Shown here piece by piece: positions 1-7,929 of a stretch of DNA of 26,168 nt. Position 1 is the first letter of the stretch, and every line of letters begins with the position of its first letter. The position numbers were made by a program, and so were the translations under genes. Source of the DNA: DASWHR01 sp036398095 (lineage in GTDB: Bacteria > Actinomycetota > AC-67); NCBI GenBank assembly GCA_036398095.1, contig DASWHR010000133.1, positions 1 through 26,168 of the forward strand. Reading direction: 5' to 3'. The notes below the pieces were generated by a model, which saw only the letters and a program-made list of their open reading frames with translations, did no database searches and was not told the DNA's origin.

Positions 1-119
1 CGGGAGGAAACGCCCGGCGTGCCGCATGACGTCGTGGCGGTGTTGGAAGCACAGTTCAATCGGCTCCATGATTCGCACGCCGGTGCTGCGGCCGCGCGAT
101 AGTCATCGAAGGCCCGAGG

Positions 120-339
120 GGGGCGATCGGAAACGAGCCGAAGACAAGCCCCGCCGCCGTGGCAGCGCTCGCTTCATCCTCAAGGCCCAGATGTGCCTCT
201 TCGGCGGGCTCAAGGAGAGACACAAGAGCATCGATCCCAGCATCATGCAGGGATGCTATTTCGTCCTCGAGCCATTCGCCCCCGCGCGGACGAGGGACAA
301 TGGCCAAACGCCCGGGCCATCACCAGGGATCCAATAAAC
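120..339 (-). pseudogene. Broken protein-tyrosine-phosphatase-like gene
   Basis: Read on the minus strand from about 339, the sequence encodes VYWIPG and then, in a different frame, RLAIVPRPRGGEWLEDE followed by a helix and SLLEPAEE, ending near SFPI. This resembles the N-terminal half of the small dual-specificity/tyrosine phosphatases that begin VYWIPGPWPGRLAIVPRPRGGDWLEDE. The expected join between WIPG and RLAI is one nucleotide short (about 308–325), so the frame breaks there. After SFPI the open frame runs into unrelated residues and stops at 56, with no HCxxGxGR active-site loop in it. The gene therefore looks dead, with a frameshift near its start and a lost 3' half. No start codon is visible upstream, where an IS-like end begins at about 342. 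The family assignment is from remembered consensus. A sequencing error could explain the first frameshift but not the missing active site. Confidence 0.5.
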
Positions 340-341
340 GT

Positions 342-450
342 TGGGACTGCCCCCAGGTCGGTTGACTCGTAGCTTGTGAGCCTCTTCATTGCTGCAACCG
401 CCCCAGTGTAGACGGCCTCGAACTCTATCGGCGTGTGTCCGCTGCGTTCA
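342..450 (-). mobile_element. Remnant of an IS3-type insertion sequence end (tentative)
   Basis: On the minus strand, 437–390 encodes HTPIEFEAVYTGAVAA. This resembles the extreme C-terminus of IS3-family transposase OrfB (…HSALGYRTPxEFEAxY…). About 25 bp beyond it, 342–365 reads on the plus strand TGGGACTGCCCCCAGGTCGG, a form like the TG…CTGCCCCC terminal repeats of IS3 elements. A transposase C-terminus followed at once by a terminal repeat is the expected layout of an element's end. Only the tail is present; the rest is replaced by the hydrolase gene. The element end coincides with the point where the phosphatase pseudogene loses its start. The match is short and judged by eye. Confidence 0.35.
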
Positions 451-1713
451 CCGACCACGTGGGCGAGCGGGTTGGGACGGCTCAACCGGCTGCGAGCGGC
501 GACGAGGGGTTCGCTTCTTTTTCGCCGTGCTTCGTGGCTTCTTCGCTGCGGCAGGTTGGGGGGTGTTCTCGCGCAGCCATTCGACGAGTCGAGGCCACAT
601 CGTGGCTCGGCCGGTATCGCCTGTGATCATCGAGACGTGGCCGGTTTGGCATATCAGCGTTTCGAGCCGGCCGCCGATGCGGTTTTGGAGGGCGAGCGAC
701 GAACCGAGCGGCACGATGTGATCGCGCCCCGACACCGCGAGCAACGTCGGCGTCGTGACGTTCCGCAGATCGACGGGCGAGCCGAGAAGGGCCATCGTTC
801 CCTGGAACAGCGCGTTGCTGCGAAACAGTTCGACGAGGTCGAAGAACAACGCCCCGGGAACGGGCGGCTGATTCCACGTCCATCGGCTCAACGCCTTGAA
901 CTCTCGCACGAAGTGCGCGTCGTGGCGATTGCTGATCAACGCGCGCATGCTGGCGAGCACCTTTGGGCGCAGGATGTGGAACGATTCGCGGATGAGTTGT
1001 CCCGGTACGCATCCGCGGTGGTCGAGCGCGACAACGGGTTTGAGCGACTTCGCGGACAGCACGACGCCCATGCCGCCGGTGACGGGCACGTCCATATCGA
1101 CGGGTGGAGCGAGCGCTGTGAATGTCCGAACGTGCTCGGCGGGTTGGGACGCGAGCCGCATCAACGAGAGCATCGCGCCGGCGCAATAGCCGACCAGGTG
1201 GAACTCTTTCACGCCCGCTGCGGTGAGCGTTTGCCGTTCCGCTTCGAGCAGTCGCGCCGCGTATTGCTCGAAGCCGTCGTCCCTCTGCGCGCGGCTCGCG
1301 CGGCCCCAGTCGAGCAGGAACACGTCGAAGCCCTGCTCGCGGAGATGCCGGACCAGGCTGCGCTGCGGAGTCAGGTCAAGGATCGCCGCGTCGGACACGA
1401 GCGCGTGCACGATGAGCACGACCGGTCCGGGAGACTCGGAATACCGGCGTAGCTCGGCGGGCCCGTCGCGCCACACGACCGTATGCGGCGCGGACTCCGG
1501 CGCGTCGCCGCGAACGAACCGCTCGAGCATGTGCGGCCAGCTCATCGCCCAAAGCACCGGGCGCGCGCAGATCCATCGCGCGAATCTGGCGACGTACGCG
1601 CGGACAGAGGGCTTCACAAGGGATCGGTCGGTGCCGGCGGGTAGCGTGAACCACCACACGGCTGGGACCGCGACGAGAGCCGCGAATACGACGGCGAGCC
1701 TGGTGGCGAGCAT
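448..1713 (-). CDS. PHA-synthase-like (PhaC class III type) alpha/beta hydrolase
   Basis: A 421-residue alpha/beta-hydrolase of the poly(hydroxyalkanoate) synthase superfamily. The nucleophile elbow is G-Y-C-A-G at residues 175–179 with Cys177, the cysteine form of the lipase box that separates PHA synthases from lipases. The likely acid is Asp331 (SGRDHIVP) and the base His359 (TGHVSM). The WNQPPVPGALF segment (280–290) also fits the family. Residues 5–24 form a hydrophobic N-terminal segment, so the enzyme may be membrane-attached. The C-terminus from about 388 is a Lys/Arg/Pro-rich tail (AAAKKPRSTAKKK…), not needed for catalysis and reminiscent of basic tails on granule or DNA-binding proteins. 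Known class III synthases need a PhaE partner and draw substrate from PhaA/PhaB or PhaJ; none of these is adjacent. It stands alone, divergent from the protease. A non-PHA acyltransferase or hydrolase role cannot be excluded. Confidence 0.75.
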   Translation of the reverse strand: MLATRLAVVFAALVAVPAVWWFTLPAGTDRSLVKPSVRAYVARFARWICARPVLWAMSWPHMLERFVRGDAPESAPHTVVWRDGPAELRRYSESPGPVVLIVHALVSDAAILDLTPQRSLVRHLREQGFDVFLLDWGRASRAQRDDGFEQYAARLLEAERQTLTAAGVKEFHLVGYCAGAMLSLMRLASQPAEHVRTFTALAPPVDMDVPVTGGMGVVLSAKSLKPVVALDHRGCVPGQLIRESFHILRPKVLASMRALISNRHDAHFVREFKALSRWTWNQPPVPGALFFDLVELFRSNALFQGTMALLGSPVDLRNVTTPTLLAVSGRDHIVPLGSSLALQNRIGGRLETLICQTGHVSMITGDTGRATMWPRLVEWLRENTPQPAAAKKPRSTAKKKRTPRRRSQPVEPSQPARPRGR

Positions 1714-1808
1714 GACTACGAGATTGAGTATTCCATAGAAGGAGAATCCTCTTCTCGGGGCGAAGTTTCACCCAGGCTCGGGTGGCAGTACGTCTGGAGG
1801 GGAGAATC

Positions 1809-3764
1809 TTGCGCAAGCTTTCGATCTTGGGTGCGTTGGTGCTTATGGTCGCCGTTGTCGTTCCGACGCTGGCCACGGCTGACCTCGGCGACCAGTACGG
1901 GGGGCCGTACTTCGGCAAACACAACTTTCCTCCTGCCTGCACCCGCGATAATGCCGCCGACAACGAGCACAACTCGTGCTACCGCATGGCGACCGGACTC
2001 AACGGCTTGGACTCCCCGCAGGTCGACGTGCTTGTGATGGTGCCGGTATCGCCTACCGCCGAGCGTGACATGCGGATCATGCGACAGTCGGTGGAGATGT
2101 GGGAGGGCGGGCTCGGGACCCTCGCCGACCAGATGGGCCTCGACTGGCTCGCCGAAGGCGTCGACTTTCACGTCACGATCGACTCCATCGGCCTGGAAGG
2201 CGAAGGCGGCGAGTTCACGACCTACCCGATGGTCGATCCTGAGATCGTCGTGATCGCGAGCAACCCTGTCGGTGGTGTCGGCATCGGCATCGATCCGGTG
2301 GACTTCGCGCATCGCGTGGGCCTCACCGACGACGGCGACGCGCCGTGCCATCCGGTATCGAACCCGCTCGACTTCGAAGCGTGGGAAGCGCTCCCCGGCT
2401 TCGACAGCCACCACGAGACCCGCAGTGGTACCTACTACGCCGAGGACTGTGGCGGTGAAAATGGTGAGAACGGCGGCGGCGGGAACGTGTGCTTCGCGAT
2501 CAACGGCGCCGTCGACCCCGAACCGTCGATGATCGACGTCTTCAATCTCTTCGATCTGGTGTCACACGAGTTCGGTCATTGCCTGACACTCGGCCACGTC
2601 GGCGACGGAGGCGAGGCCATCCTCGGCAATGGATGGGGAGCTGTTCCAACCAACGACATCATGTCGTACAACACCGATCCCGAAGGGCTCAACAAATGCG
2701 TGTCGACCCTCGACGTCGAGACCTTCGCCCTCCGCATGAGCAGATATCTCGACGTCAACGGCGACGGCTTTGTCGATGGAGAGGACCGTCTCGAGGCCAA
2801 CGATCAGGTCGGCTCGCCCGACGGCCTCAACCCGCTCCAGGTTCAGCATCCTCGCGACCATCACTATGCCTCGGCCACGGGCTCGGCCACCGACTGTCCG
2901 CAGCCCGATCTGGGTCTGATCCCCGGTGCCCGGACCGACTGGACGCCCGATCCGGCGCCCGCGAGCATCGTGCCGTTGCTGACGGTGACATCACCGGCGG
3001 ATGAATCCACGACCGACGACGGCGTCCTTACGATCGCGGGGACCGTTGAGTACGAGATCAACGGTGAGGCCGCCGCGCCGCGTCCGACACCTCCCGACGC
3101 GCCCCCGCCATATGAAGGCACGCTCACGGTCGAGCACCGGGGCTTGTTCGAGGTGGAGCAGTCCACACTCGGGGTGACCGATCAGGTGTCGGAGATCGAC
3201 AGCAGCCACGAGTACACGCTCGACCTGACCAACGCCGATGTAGCGTTCGAATTGAAGTGGCAGGACGTCTTCCCGCTCCCGCCGGAAAGCGACCTCGACC
3301 TGTTCGTGACGGGCCAGGGCATCGACTCCGGCGCCGCCGGTGCGACCTCGGAGAACCCGGAGACGATCGAGCTCACCGATGTGACCGGGCAGCTCGACAT
3401 CCGAGTCCGACCCACGTTCGTCAACACAGTCACCAGCTACACCCTGACCATCACCGTCACACCACTCGACGGCGGGTTCGGCGGCCTGTCTGCTCCAGAT
3501 GAAGACTTCGACGACATACCCAACGACGTCGACGCTTGCCCGTGGTACCCCGGGATCGGCGCCGATGGGTGCACGCCTCTGACGCCCAGCCAGGTCATCG
3601 TGTATGTGGACGGCGTACACGCGGGCGTCGCCGAAGTCCACGCCGAGTACTGGCGAGACGGGTTCTCGATCCCCATCACCGTCTCCGAGGGCACTCACCA
3701 GCTCCGCATCGACTGGGTTGACGGCGGAAGTGTGCTGGCCAGCCGCACGCTGACCGTTGAGTGA
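1809..3764 (+). CDS. Secreted metzincin-type zinc metalloprotease with C-terminal accessory domains
   Basis: I start the gene at TTG 1809 because GGAGGGGAG at 1795–1803 lies at ideal spacing. The frame is open back to GTG 1782, which would add 9 residues before the signal peptide. Residue numbers below count from 1782. RKLSILGALVLMVAVVVPTLATA (11–33) is a clear export signal. The zinc motif HEFGHCLTLGH (262–272, HExxHxxGxxH type) and the Met-turn DIMSYN (292–297, Met294) define a metzincin, close to matrixins; Glu263 is the expected general base. An EF-hand-like loop DVNGDGFVDGED is at 324–335. A beta-rich stretch follows (about 395–560), then a thrombospondin-3-like calcium loop DFDDIPNDVDACP (575–587), then a final beta domain. 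This is an extracellular calcium-dependent endopeptidase with an unknown substrate. No propeptide cysteine switch was recognised. It is divergent from the PHA-synthase-like gene. Confidence 0.8.
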   Translation: MRKLSILGALVLMVAVVVPTLATADLGDQYGGPYFGKHNFPPACTRDNAADNEHNSCYRMATGLNGLDSPQVDVLVMVPVSPTAERDMRIMRQSVEMWEGGLGTLADQMGLDWLAEGVDFHVTIDSIGLEGEGGEFTTYPMVDPEIVVIASNPVGGVGIGIDPVDFAHRVGLTDDGDAPCHPVSNPLDFEAWEALPGFDSHHETRSGTYYAEDCGGENGENGGGGNVCFAINGAVDPEPSMIDVFNLFDLVSHEFGHCLTLGHVGDGGEAILGNGWGAVPTNDIMSYNTDPEGLNKCVSTLDVETFALRMSRYLDVNGDGFVDGEDRLEANDQVGSPDGLNPLQVQHPRDHHYASATGSATDCPQPDLGLIPGARTDWTPDPAPASIVPLLTVTSPADESTTDDGVLTIAGTVEYEINGEAAAPRPTPPDAPPPYEGTLTVEHRGLFEVEQSTLGVTDQVSEIDSSHEYTLDLTNADVAFELKWQDVFPLPPESDLDLFVTGQGIDSGAAGATSENPETIELTDVTGQLDIRVRPTFVNTVTSYTLTITVTPLDGGFGGLSAPDEDFDDIPNDVDACPWYPGIGADGCTPLTPSQVIVYVDGVHAGVAEVHAEYWRDGFSIPITVSEGTHQLRIDWVDGGSVLASRTLTVE

Positions 3765-3945
3765 GCGTTCCCAGACGATTGATCTTGTTCGCCGGGTCTT
3801 GAGAGACGGGCGCGCGGGTGGGGGCTACGTGGATCGTCTGTCCGCTGAATTCGAGTCTCAGCGTCATCAGAACGCGGGCGATGTCGCGGCGGCTTGGAGG
3901 GAGTGCTTGACGCATGAACGAGACCGACGTGCCCTTCGGAGCTGA
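3757..3945 (+). CDS. Possible small hypothetical protein
   Basis: A 62-codon frame starting at TTG and overlapping the protease end by 8 nt, so it could be translationally coupled. The predicted protein is charged, soluble and probably helical (LVRRVLRDGRAGG, RLSAEFESQRHQNAGDVAAAWRECL). No family is recognised. There is no independent Shine-Dalgarno, and short open frames are common by chance at this GC content. It may be non-coding. From its end to the cyclase start (3946–4022) I see no further gene. Confidence 0.25.
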   Translation: MSERSQTIDLVRRVLRDGRAGGGYVDRLSAEFESQRHQNAGDVAAAWRECLTHERDRRALRS

Positions 3946-4022
3946 CTCGACCGAGGAAGCGCGCTAATCCTCGAGGTCGCCCATCTAGCGCTGACCAAAC
4001 GGACGCTTTCGCCTCGTTCGGT

Positions 4023-7000
4023 TTGAATGACCACGAAGCCACGACGTCGCTGCTCAGCGAGGGTTCTATACTTCCTCGCGAGTACGAGGGGGATGGTTTT
4101 CTGGTGAAGCTTCCGGCCGGCATCGTGGCGTTCTTGTTCAGCGACATTCAAGGGTCGACGCGTCTGCTGGATACGCTGGGTGACGACTACACTCGGATTC
4201 TTGGGGAACACCGCGACTTGCTTCGCAGGGCGTTCCTTGAGCACGGCGGCATTGAGATAAGCACCGAGGGCGACTCGTTCTTCGTTGCCTTCGAACGCGC
4301 CAGCGATGCGGTGCTCGCCGCCGTTGAAGCGCAACGCTCGCTCACCCGGCATGAGTGGCCTGTGGAGCCGTTGCGCGTTCGCATGGGCATTCATGCCGGC
4401 GAGGCGGCGATCCATGAGGACAGCTACGCCGGGATGGCGGTGCACCTTGCCGCGCGCGTCATGTCCGCCGCGCACGGCGGGCAGATTCTTATCACCGGCG
4501 CGTGCCGGGAGATGGCCGGGCGTGCGAACCTCGAGATGCGTGATCTTGGCGAGCACACGCTGAAGGACATCCCGGAAAGAGTTCGGCTCCTGCAGGTGTT
4601 GCACCCAGATCTGCTCGATAGCTTCCCGCCGCCGCGAACCTTCGACGCCTTGCGTACAAACGTGCCGCAACATCTTCCGACGCTCGTCGGCCGCGAAAGC
4701 GAGATCCACGCTGTGGTCGATGCGCTCGCCGCCGGCCGGCTCGTATCGTTGGTCGGCTCGGGAGGGTCGGGCAAGACGCGATTGGCGCTGGAGGTGGCCG
4801 TCCGAACTGCCGACCGATACGCCGACGGGGCGTGGCTCGTTGAGATGGCTCCCTTGTCGGACCCGGACGCGCTTGCGCAGGTGGTCGCCGGCGTGTTTTC
4901 GCTTCGTGATCAGGAAGGGCGCACGCTTGAGGAGGGGCTCGTTCATTTCCTCGCCGCGCGAGAAATGCTGATCGTGCTCGACAACTGCGAGCATCTGATC
5001 GATGCCGCGGCGGCATTCGTTGCCCGGGTGCTTCGGGACGCTCCTTCGACGTGGATCTTGGCGACGAGTCGCGAACCGCTGGCGGTTGCGGGCGAGGTCG
5101 CCCGCCGGTTGCCGTCCCTTGGGCTTCCGCCGGAGGCAGGAGATGTCGATCAGATCGCGGCGACCGACTCGGTGCGGTTGTTCGTCGAGCGAGCGCGGGC
5201 ATTGATGCCGGCATTCGAGCTCACGGTCGGAAATGCGGCGGACGTCGCCCGCATCTGCACTCGATTGGACGGCATTCCGCTGGCGATCGAGCTTGCGGCC
5301 GCGCGGATGTCCGCGATGGATCCGGCCGCGATCGCCGATCGGCTCGGCGACCGGTTTCGACTTCTGCGCGGCGCGGGCCGGGGCGCGATCGAACGCCAGC
5401 AGACGCTGCGAGCCGCCATCGACTGGAGTTACAAGCTGCTCTCGCCGGAAGAGCGGGTTGCGCTGGAGCGGTTGTCGGTCTTCGTCGGCGGATGCACGCT
5501 CGACGCGGCGGAAGGCGTGTGCGCCGAAGGTTTGGACTCGGAGGTCTACGAGCTGCTTTCCGGGCTGGTAGCCAAATCGCTCGTCAACGCGGCGGAGACC
5601 GCGACGGGCATGCGCTACAGCATGCTCGAAACGATTCGGCAGTATGCGCGCGAGAAGCTCGCCGACTCTGACGATGCCGGAGCGACCGTCGCTCGTCACG
5701 CTGCGTTCTACGCGCGATGGTCGATCGCTGCCGAACCTCCCCTGGAAGGTGTGGATCAAGCGGAGTGGCTTGCGCGCGTTGACGCCGAGGCCGAAAACAC
5801 TATCGCCGCGCTGTCGGCGCTGCTCGAACGAGGTGATGCGGAGCGAGCGCTTGCCGTGGCCACTGCCTTGTGGCGATGGTGGTGGTTGCGTGGTCGCTGG
5901 GGCGAAGGTTCGGCATGGCTACGGAGCGCCGCGGCCGCGGCGGGCTGGCCGAAAGACTCGCTCGGCGCGCGATGCCGTTGGGCGATCGCGTTTCTGAATG
6001 CGTTCCGCGGCGTCGCAGAAAACGCGGACGAGCTGCTCGACGAAGCGGAACGAATCCAGCGCGAGGCCGGCGATCTGCGAGGCCTTGCCTACACCTTGTG
6101 GGCAAGGGGATGGTCGTCGAGAGATCTCGACAGCAGGCTTCGCATGCTTGAGACGGCGCTGGACTATGCGCGCCGGAGCGGTGACGGCCAAGTGACGGGA
6201 TGGACGTTGGGAGTGCTTGGAACTTGGGTCGAAGACCATGACGATAGCGCCCCCTTCCACAGGGAAGCCATCGAGATCGCTCGCGAATGCGGCGATCATT
6301 GGACTGAGGCGATTGAGCTCAACAATCTTGGCGAGTCGTTGTACTACGCAGGTGATTTTGCGTCGGCCGTGCCGATGATTGAGCGGTCGATCGAAATCTT
6401 CCGAGAGATCAAGGATCTGTTCGGGTTGCCGGAAGCGCTCCGGACCCAAGCGATGATCGCGTGGCTGCGCGGCGACCCGGCAACCCTTCGTGCTCGGGTC
6501 GTTGAAGCGCGTCGGATGCTCGCCGGGACCGACGGCGAGGGAACGCTGATCGAATTCCTGTGGCCCGCACTGCGCGCCGAGCTGGAAGCCGGCAACGTCG
6601 AGGAGGCCGAGCGCATTGCGGATGAAGCCGGAGTCCTCGCGCGCCGCTTGCAACAGAGGTGGGTCGCCACGCTCTTTCAAGAGATGCTCCGTGTCGCGTC
6701 CGGCGATCTTCGTCGATCTTTCCCAGACGACGATCAAGACTTGATTGGGACCGAGTCGTCTCTGGCCGACGCCCGGCGGTCGAGGCTGTCGCAAGTGCTC
6801 GGAGCGAATGTCATTTCTCGTTACGTTGGCGCTGAGCGGGCAGCAGAGCAGGGCGATCGGGCACGAGCGGCTGAGCTTGCGCACGCGGCGGGGAAGTTCG
6901 CCGTCTTGAAGAGCCCTTGGGACGCGGCCCAGGTCATCGACGTCCTTGCTCGTCTTTCCGAAGATCCGATCTGGGCGCTTACGTTATTCGGCGCGGCGGA

Positions 7001-7187
7001 AGCCGCACGCAGCCTTCACGGCGGGAAGCGTCTCCCGCGACTAGGCGTTGTATGCGGCGAGGCAATCGATCGTGCATGCGCGGCCGCGGGGGCCGAGGTC
7101 GCAGAGCAGGCTCTCATACGCGGACGGACGATGACGGCCCGGGAAACGTTCGGGCTCGATGCAAACGAGCGATCAGGCAAATCCTGA
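4023..7187 (+). CDS. Class III adenylate cyclase – STAND ATPase – TPR-like signalling protein
   Basis: A 1054-residue multidomain regulator. Residues about 32–190 form a class III nucleotidyl cyclase domain: FLFSDIQGST gives metal ligand Asp41, EGDSFFVAF gives Asp84, and HLAARV (141–146) holds the conserved Arg145, but the usual Asn before it is His141. Residues about 218–480 are a STAND/NB-ARC-type ATPase with Walker A GSGGSGKT (245–252), Walker B LIVLDN (316–321) and a GIPLA motif. The remaining ~500 residues are helical and TPR-like. The family (COG3903-type) is common in Actinobacteria and often ends with a LuxR helix-turn-helix; none is seen here, so output is probably cAMP or protein contacts. 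Start: TTG 4023 is the longest choice. GTG 4104 after GAGGGGGA (4086–4093) begins just before the cyclase fold and is equally plausible. No partner gene is obvious. Confidence 0.85.
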   Translation: MNDHEATTSLLSEGSILPREYEGDGFLVKLPAGIVAFLFSDIQGSTRLLDTLGDDYTRILGEHRDLLRRAFLEHGGIEISTEGDSFFVAFERASDAVLAAVEAQRSLTRHEWPVEPLRVRMGIHAGEAAIHEDSYAGMAVHLAARVMSAAHGGQILITGACREMAGRANLEMRDLGEHTLKDIPERVRLLQVLHPDLLDSFPPPRTFDALRTNVPQHLPTLVGRESEIHAVVDALAAGRLVSLVGSGGSGKTRLALEVAVRTADRYADGAWLVEMAPLSDPDALAQVVAGVFSLRDQEGRTLEEGLVHFLAAREMLIVLDNCEHLIDAAAAFVARVLRDAPSTWILATSREPLAVAGEVARRLPSLGLPPEAGDVDQIAATDSVRLFVERARALMPAFELTVGNAADVARICTRLDGIPLAIELAAARMSAMDPAAIADRLGDRFRLLRGAGRGAIERQQTLRAAIDWSYKLLSPEERVALERLSVFVGGCTLDAAEGVCAEGLDSEVYELLSGLVAKSLVNAAETATGMRYSMLETIRQYAREKLADSDDAGATVARHAAFYARWSIAAEPPLEGVDQAEWLARVDAEAENTIAALSALLERGDAERALAVATALWRWWWLRGRWGEGSAWLRSAAAAAGWPKDSLGARCRWAIAFLNAFRGVAENADELLDEAERIQREAGDLRGLAYTLWARGWSSRDLDSRLRMLETALDYARRSGDGQVTGWTLGVLGTWVEDHDDSAPFHREAIEIARECGDHWTEAIELNNLGESLYYAGDFASAVPMIERSIEIFREIKDLFGLPEALRTQAMIAWLRGDPATLRARVVEARRMLAGTDGEGTLIEFLWPALRAELEAGNVEEAERIADEAGVLARRLQQRWVATLFQEMLRVASGDLRRSFPDDDQDLIGTESSLADARRSRLSQVLGANVISRYVGAERAAEQGDRARAAELAHAAGKFAVLKSPWDAAQVIDVLARLSEDPIWALTLFGAAEAARSLHGGKRLPRLGVVCGEAIDRACAAAGAEVAEQALIRGRTMTARETFGLDANERSGKS

Positions 7188-7500
7188 GGGTTCCGCCGCG
7201 TCGCTGCCTACCGGGCGGCTGATCCTGGCCGACCACGAGCAGGAGCCGTATGGGCAGACCCGTCCCGACGCCGGACGGGTCGTGAGCGAAGCCGACGACG
7301 AAGACGGATGCGTCGGTCTCTACAGCGCGGACCATATCGGGCCGCATGCGCGCGTCCTGGGCACGTATACGACGACCCAGCGAAGCGGCCTGGACGCTTC
7401 GCGCTTCGAGGGCGCGGTCGCGACCGGCGTCGCGCCGGATCGCACGCTGGTGTTGACTCGTCCGTCACCCGACCCCCGCTGTCCCGGCCCGCGTTCCTGA
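7159..7500 (+). CDS. Uncertain small protein, possibly frameshifted
   Basis: A 113-codon ATG-initiated frame overlapping the cyclase end by 29 nt. It is acidic in the middle (VSEADDEDG) and matches no family I recognise. The neighbouring +1-class frame, open to 7586, ends in a hydrophobic run followed by arginines (AFLIASALFAIPLLMLLTRIR). One missing C in the CCCCC run near 7472–7476 would join the two into a ~142-residue protein with a C-terminal membrane anchor. Whether this is a real gene, a sequencing frameshift, or chance open frame is undecided. The rest of 7188–7590 shows nothing else. Confidence 0.25.
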   Translation: MQTSDQANPEGSAASLPTGRLILADHEQEPYGQTRPDAGRVVSEADDEDGCVGLYSADHIGPHARVLGTYTTTQRSGLDASRFEGAVATGVAPDRTLVLTRPSPDPRCPGPRS

Positions 7501-7590
7501 TCGCGTCCGCTCTTTTCGCGATCCCGCTGCTCATGCTGCTCACGCGCATCCGCATCACGCACAACCCGTCGTCCGCTCGACCGTAACGGC

Positions 7591-7929
7591 CTACGTCTTG
7601 CGTCTGGCCGCCATGGCGAAGGGGAGGAAGTAGGCATCGAGTGATTCGCCGGTGGTGTTGTAGGTGTTGTCGCCGGCGATGAAGTCGCAGACGACTTCAC
7701 GGGCTCGCAAGACTTCTTTGAGGCGGTGTATCCACCGCTCGTCGTTGACCGTCAGGTCAAACAGCTCGAGTGCCCGGTCGAGGGCGGCTTGCATGCGCTC
7801 CGGGTTGCCTTGGGCCTTGGCGCGGATGGCGCGGCCCACTTCGCTCCCGATGTTGCCGAGCTGCTCAACGAGCGTGAGCGTTTGCCAGCGGCCGCCGGCC
7901 AGGCCGGCGTGGAGTGTCGATTCAGCCAT
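7591..7929 (-). CDS. Small conserved helical protein, partner of the DUF5674 gene
   Basis: 112 residues, ATG start, overlapping the upstream DUF5674 gene by 8 nt, so the two are almost certainly co-translated. The sequence is mostly amphipathic helix (SLHAGLAGGRWQTLTLVEQLGNIGSEVGRAIRAKAQGN … LDRALELFDLT … LKEVLRAREVVCDFI) and ends LDAYFLPFAMAARRKT. The pattern RW-TLSLVEQLANIGSEV-RAI … ALDRALELFDLT is one I recall from small conserved proteins of unknown function in diverse bacteria and archaea, often beside DUF5674. No catalytic motif, signal peptide or membrane segment is visible. The function is unknown. The two-gene coupling suggests a complex or a toxin–antitoxin-like pair, but nothing in the sequence proves that. 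Confidence 0.7.
   Translation of the reverse strand: MAESTLHAGLAGGRWQTLTLVEQLGNIGSEVGRAIRAKAQGNPERMQAALDRALELFDLTVNDERWIHRLKEVLRAREVVCDFIAGDNTYNTTGESLDAYFLPFAMAARRKT

Noticed and set aside
433..1452. Plus-strand 339-codon frame over the PHA-synthase-like gene
   Set aside because: The translation is Arg/Glu/His-rich and without domains. The minus strand has a complete hydrolase with catalytic residues.
3867..5759. Minus-strand 630-codon frame antisense to the cyclase
   Set aside because: The Arg-rich composition and exact overlap with a motif-rich plus-strand gene mark it as a shadow.
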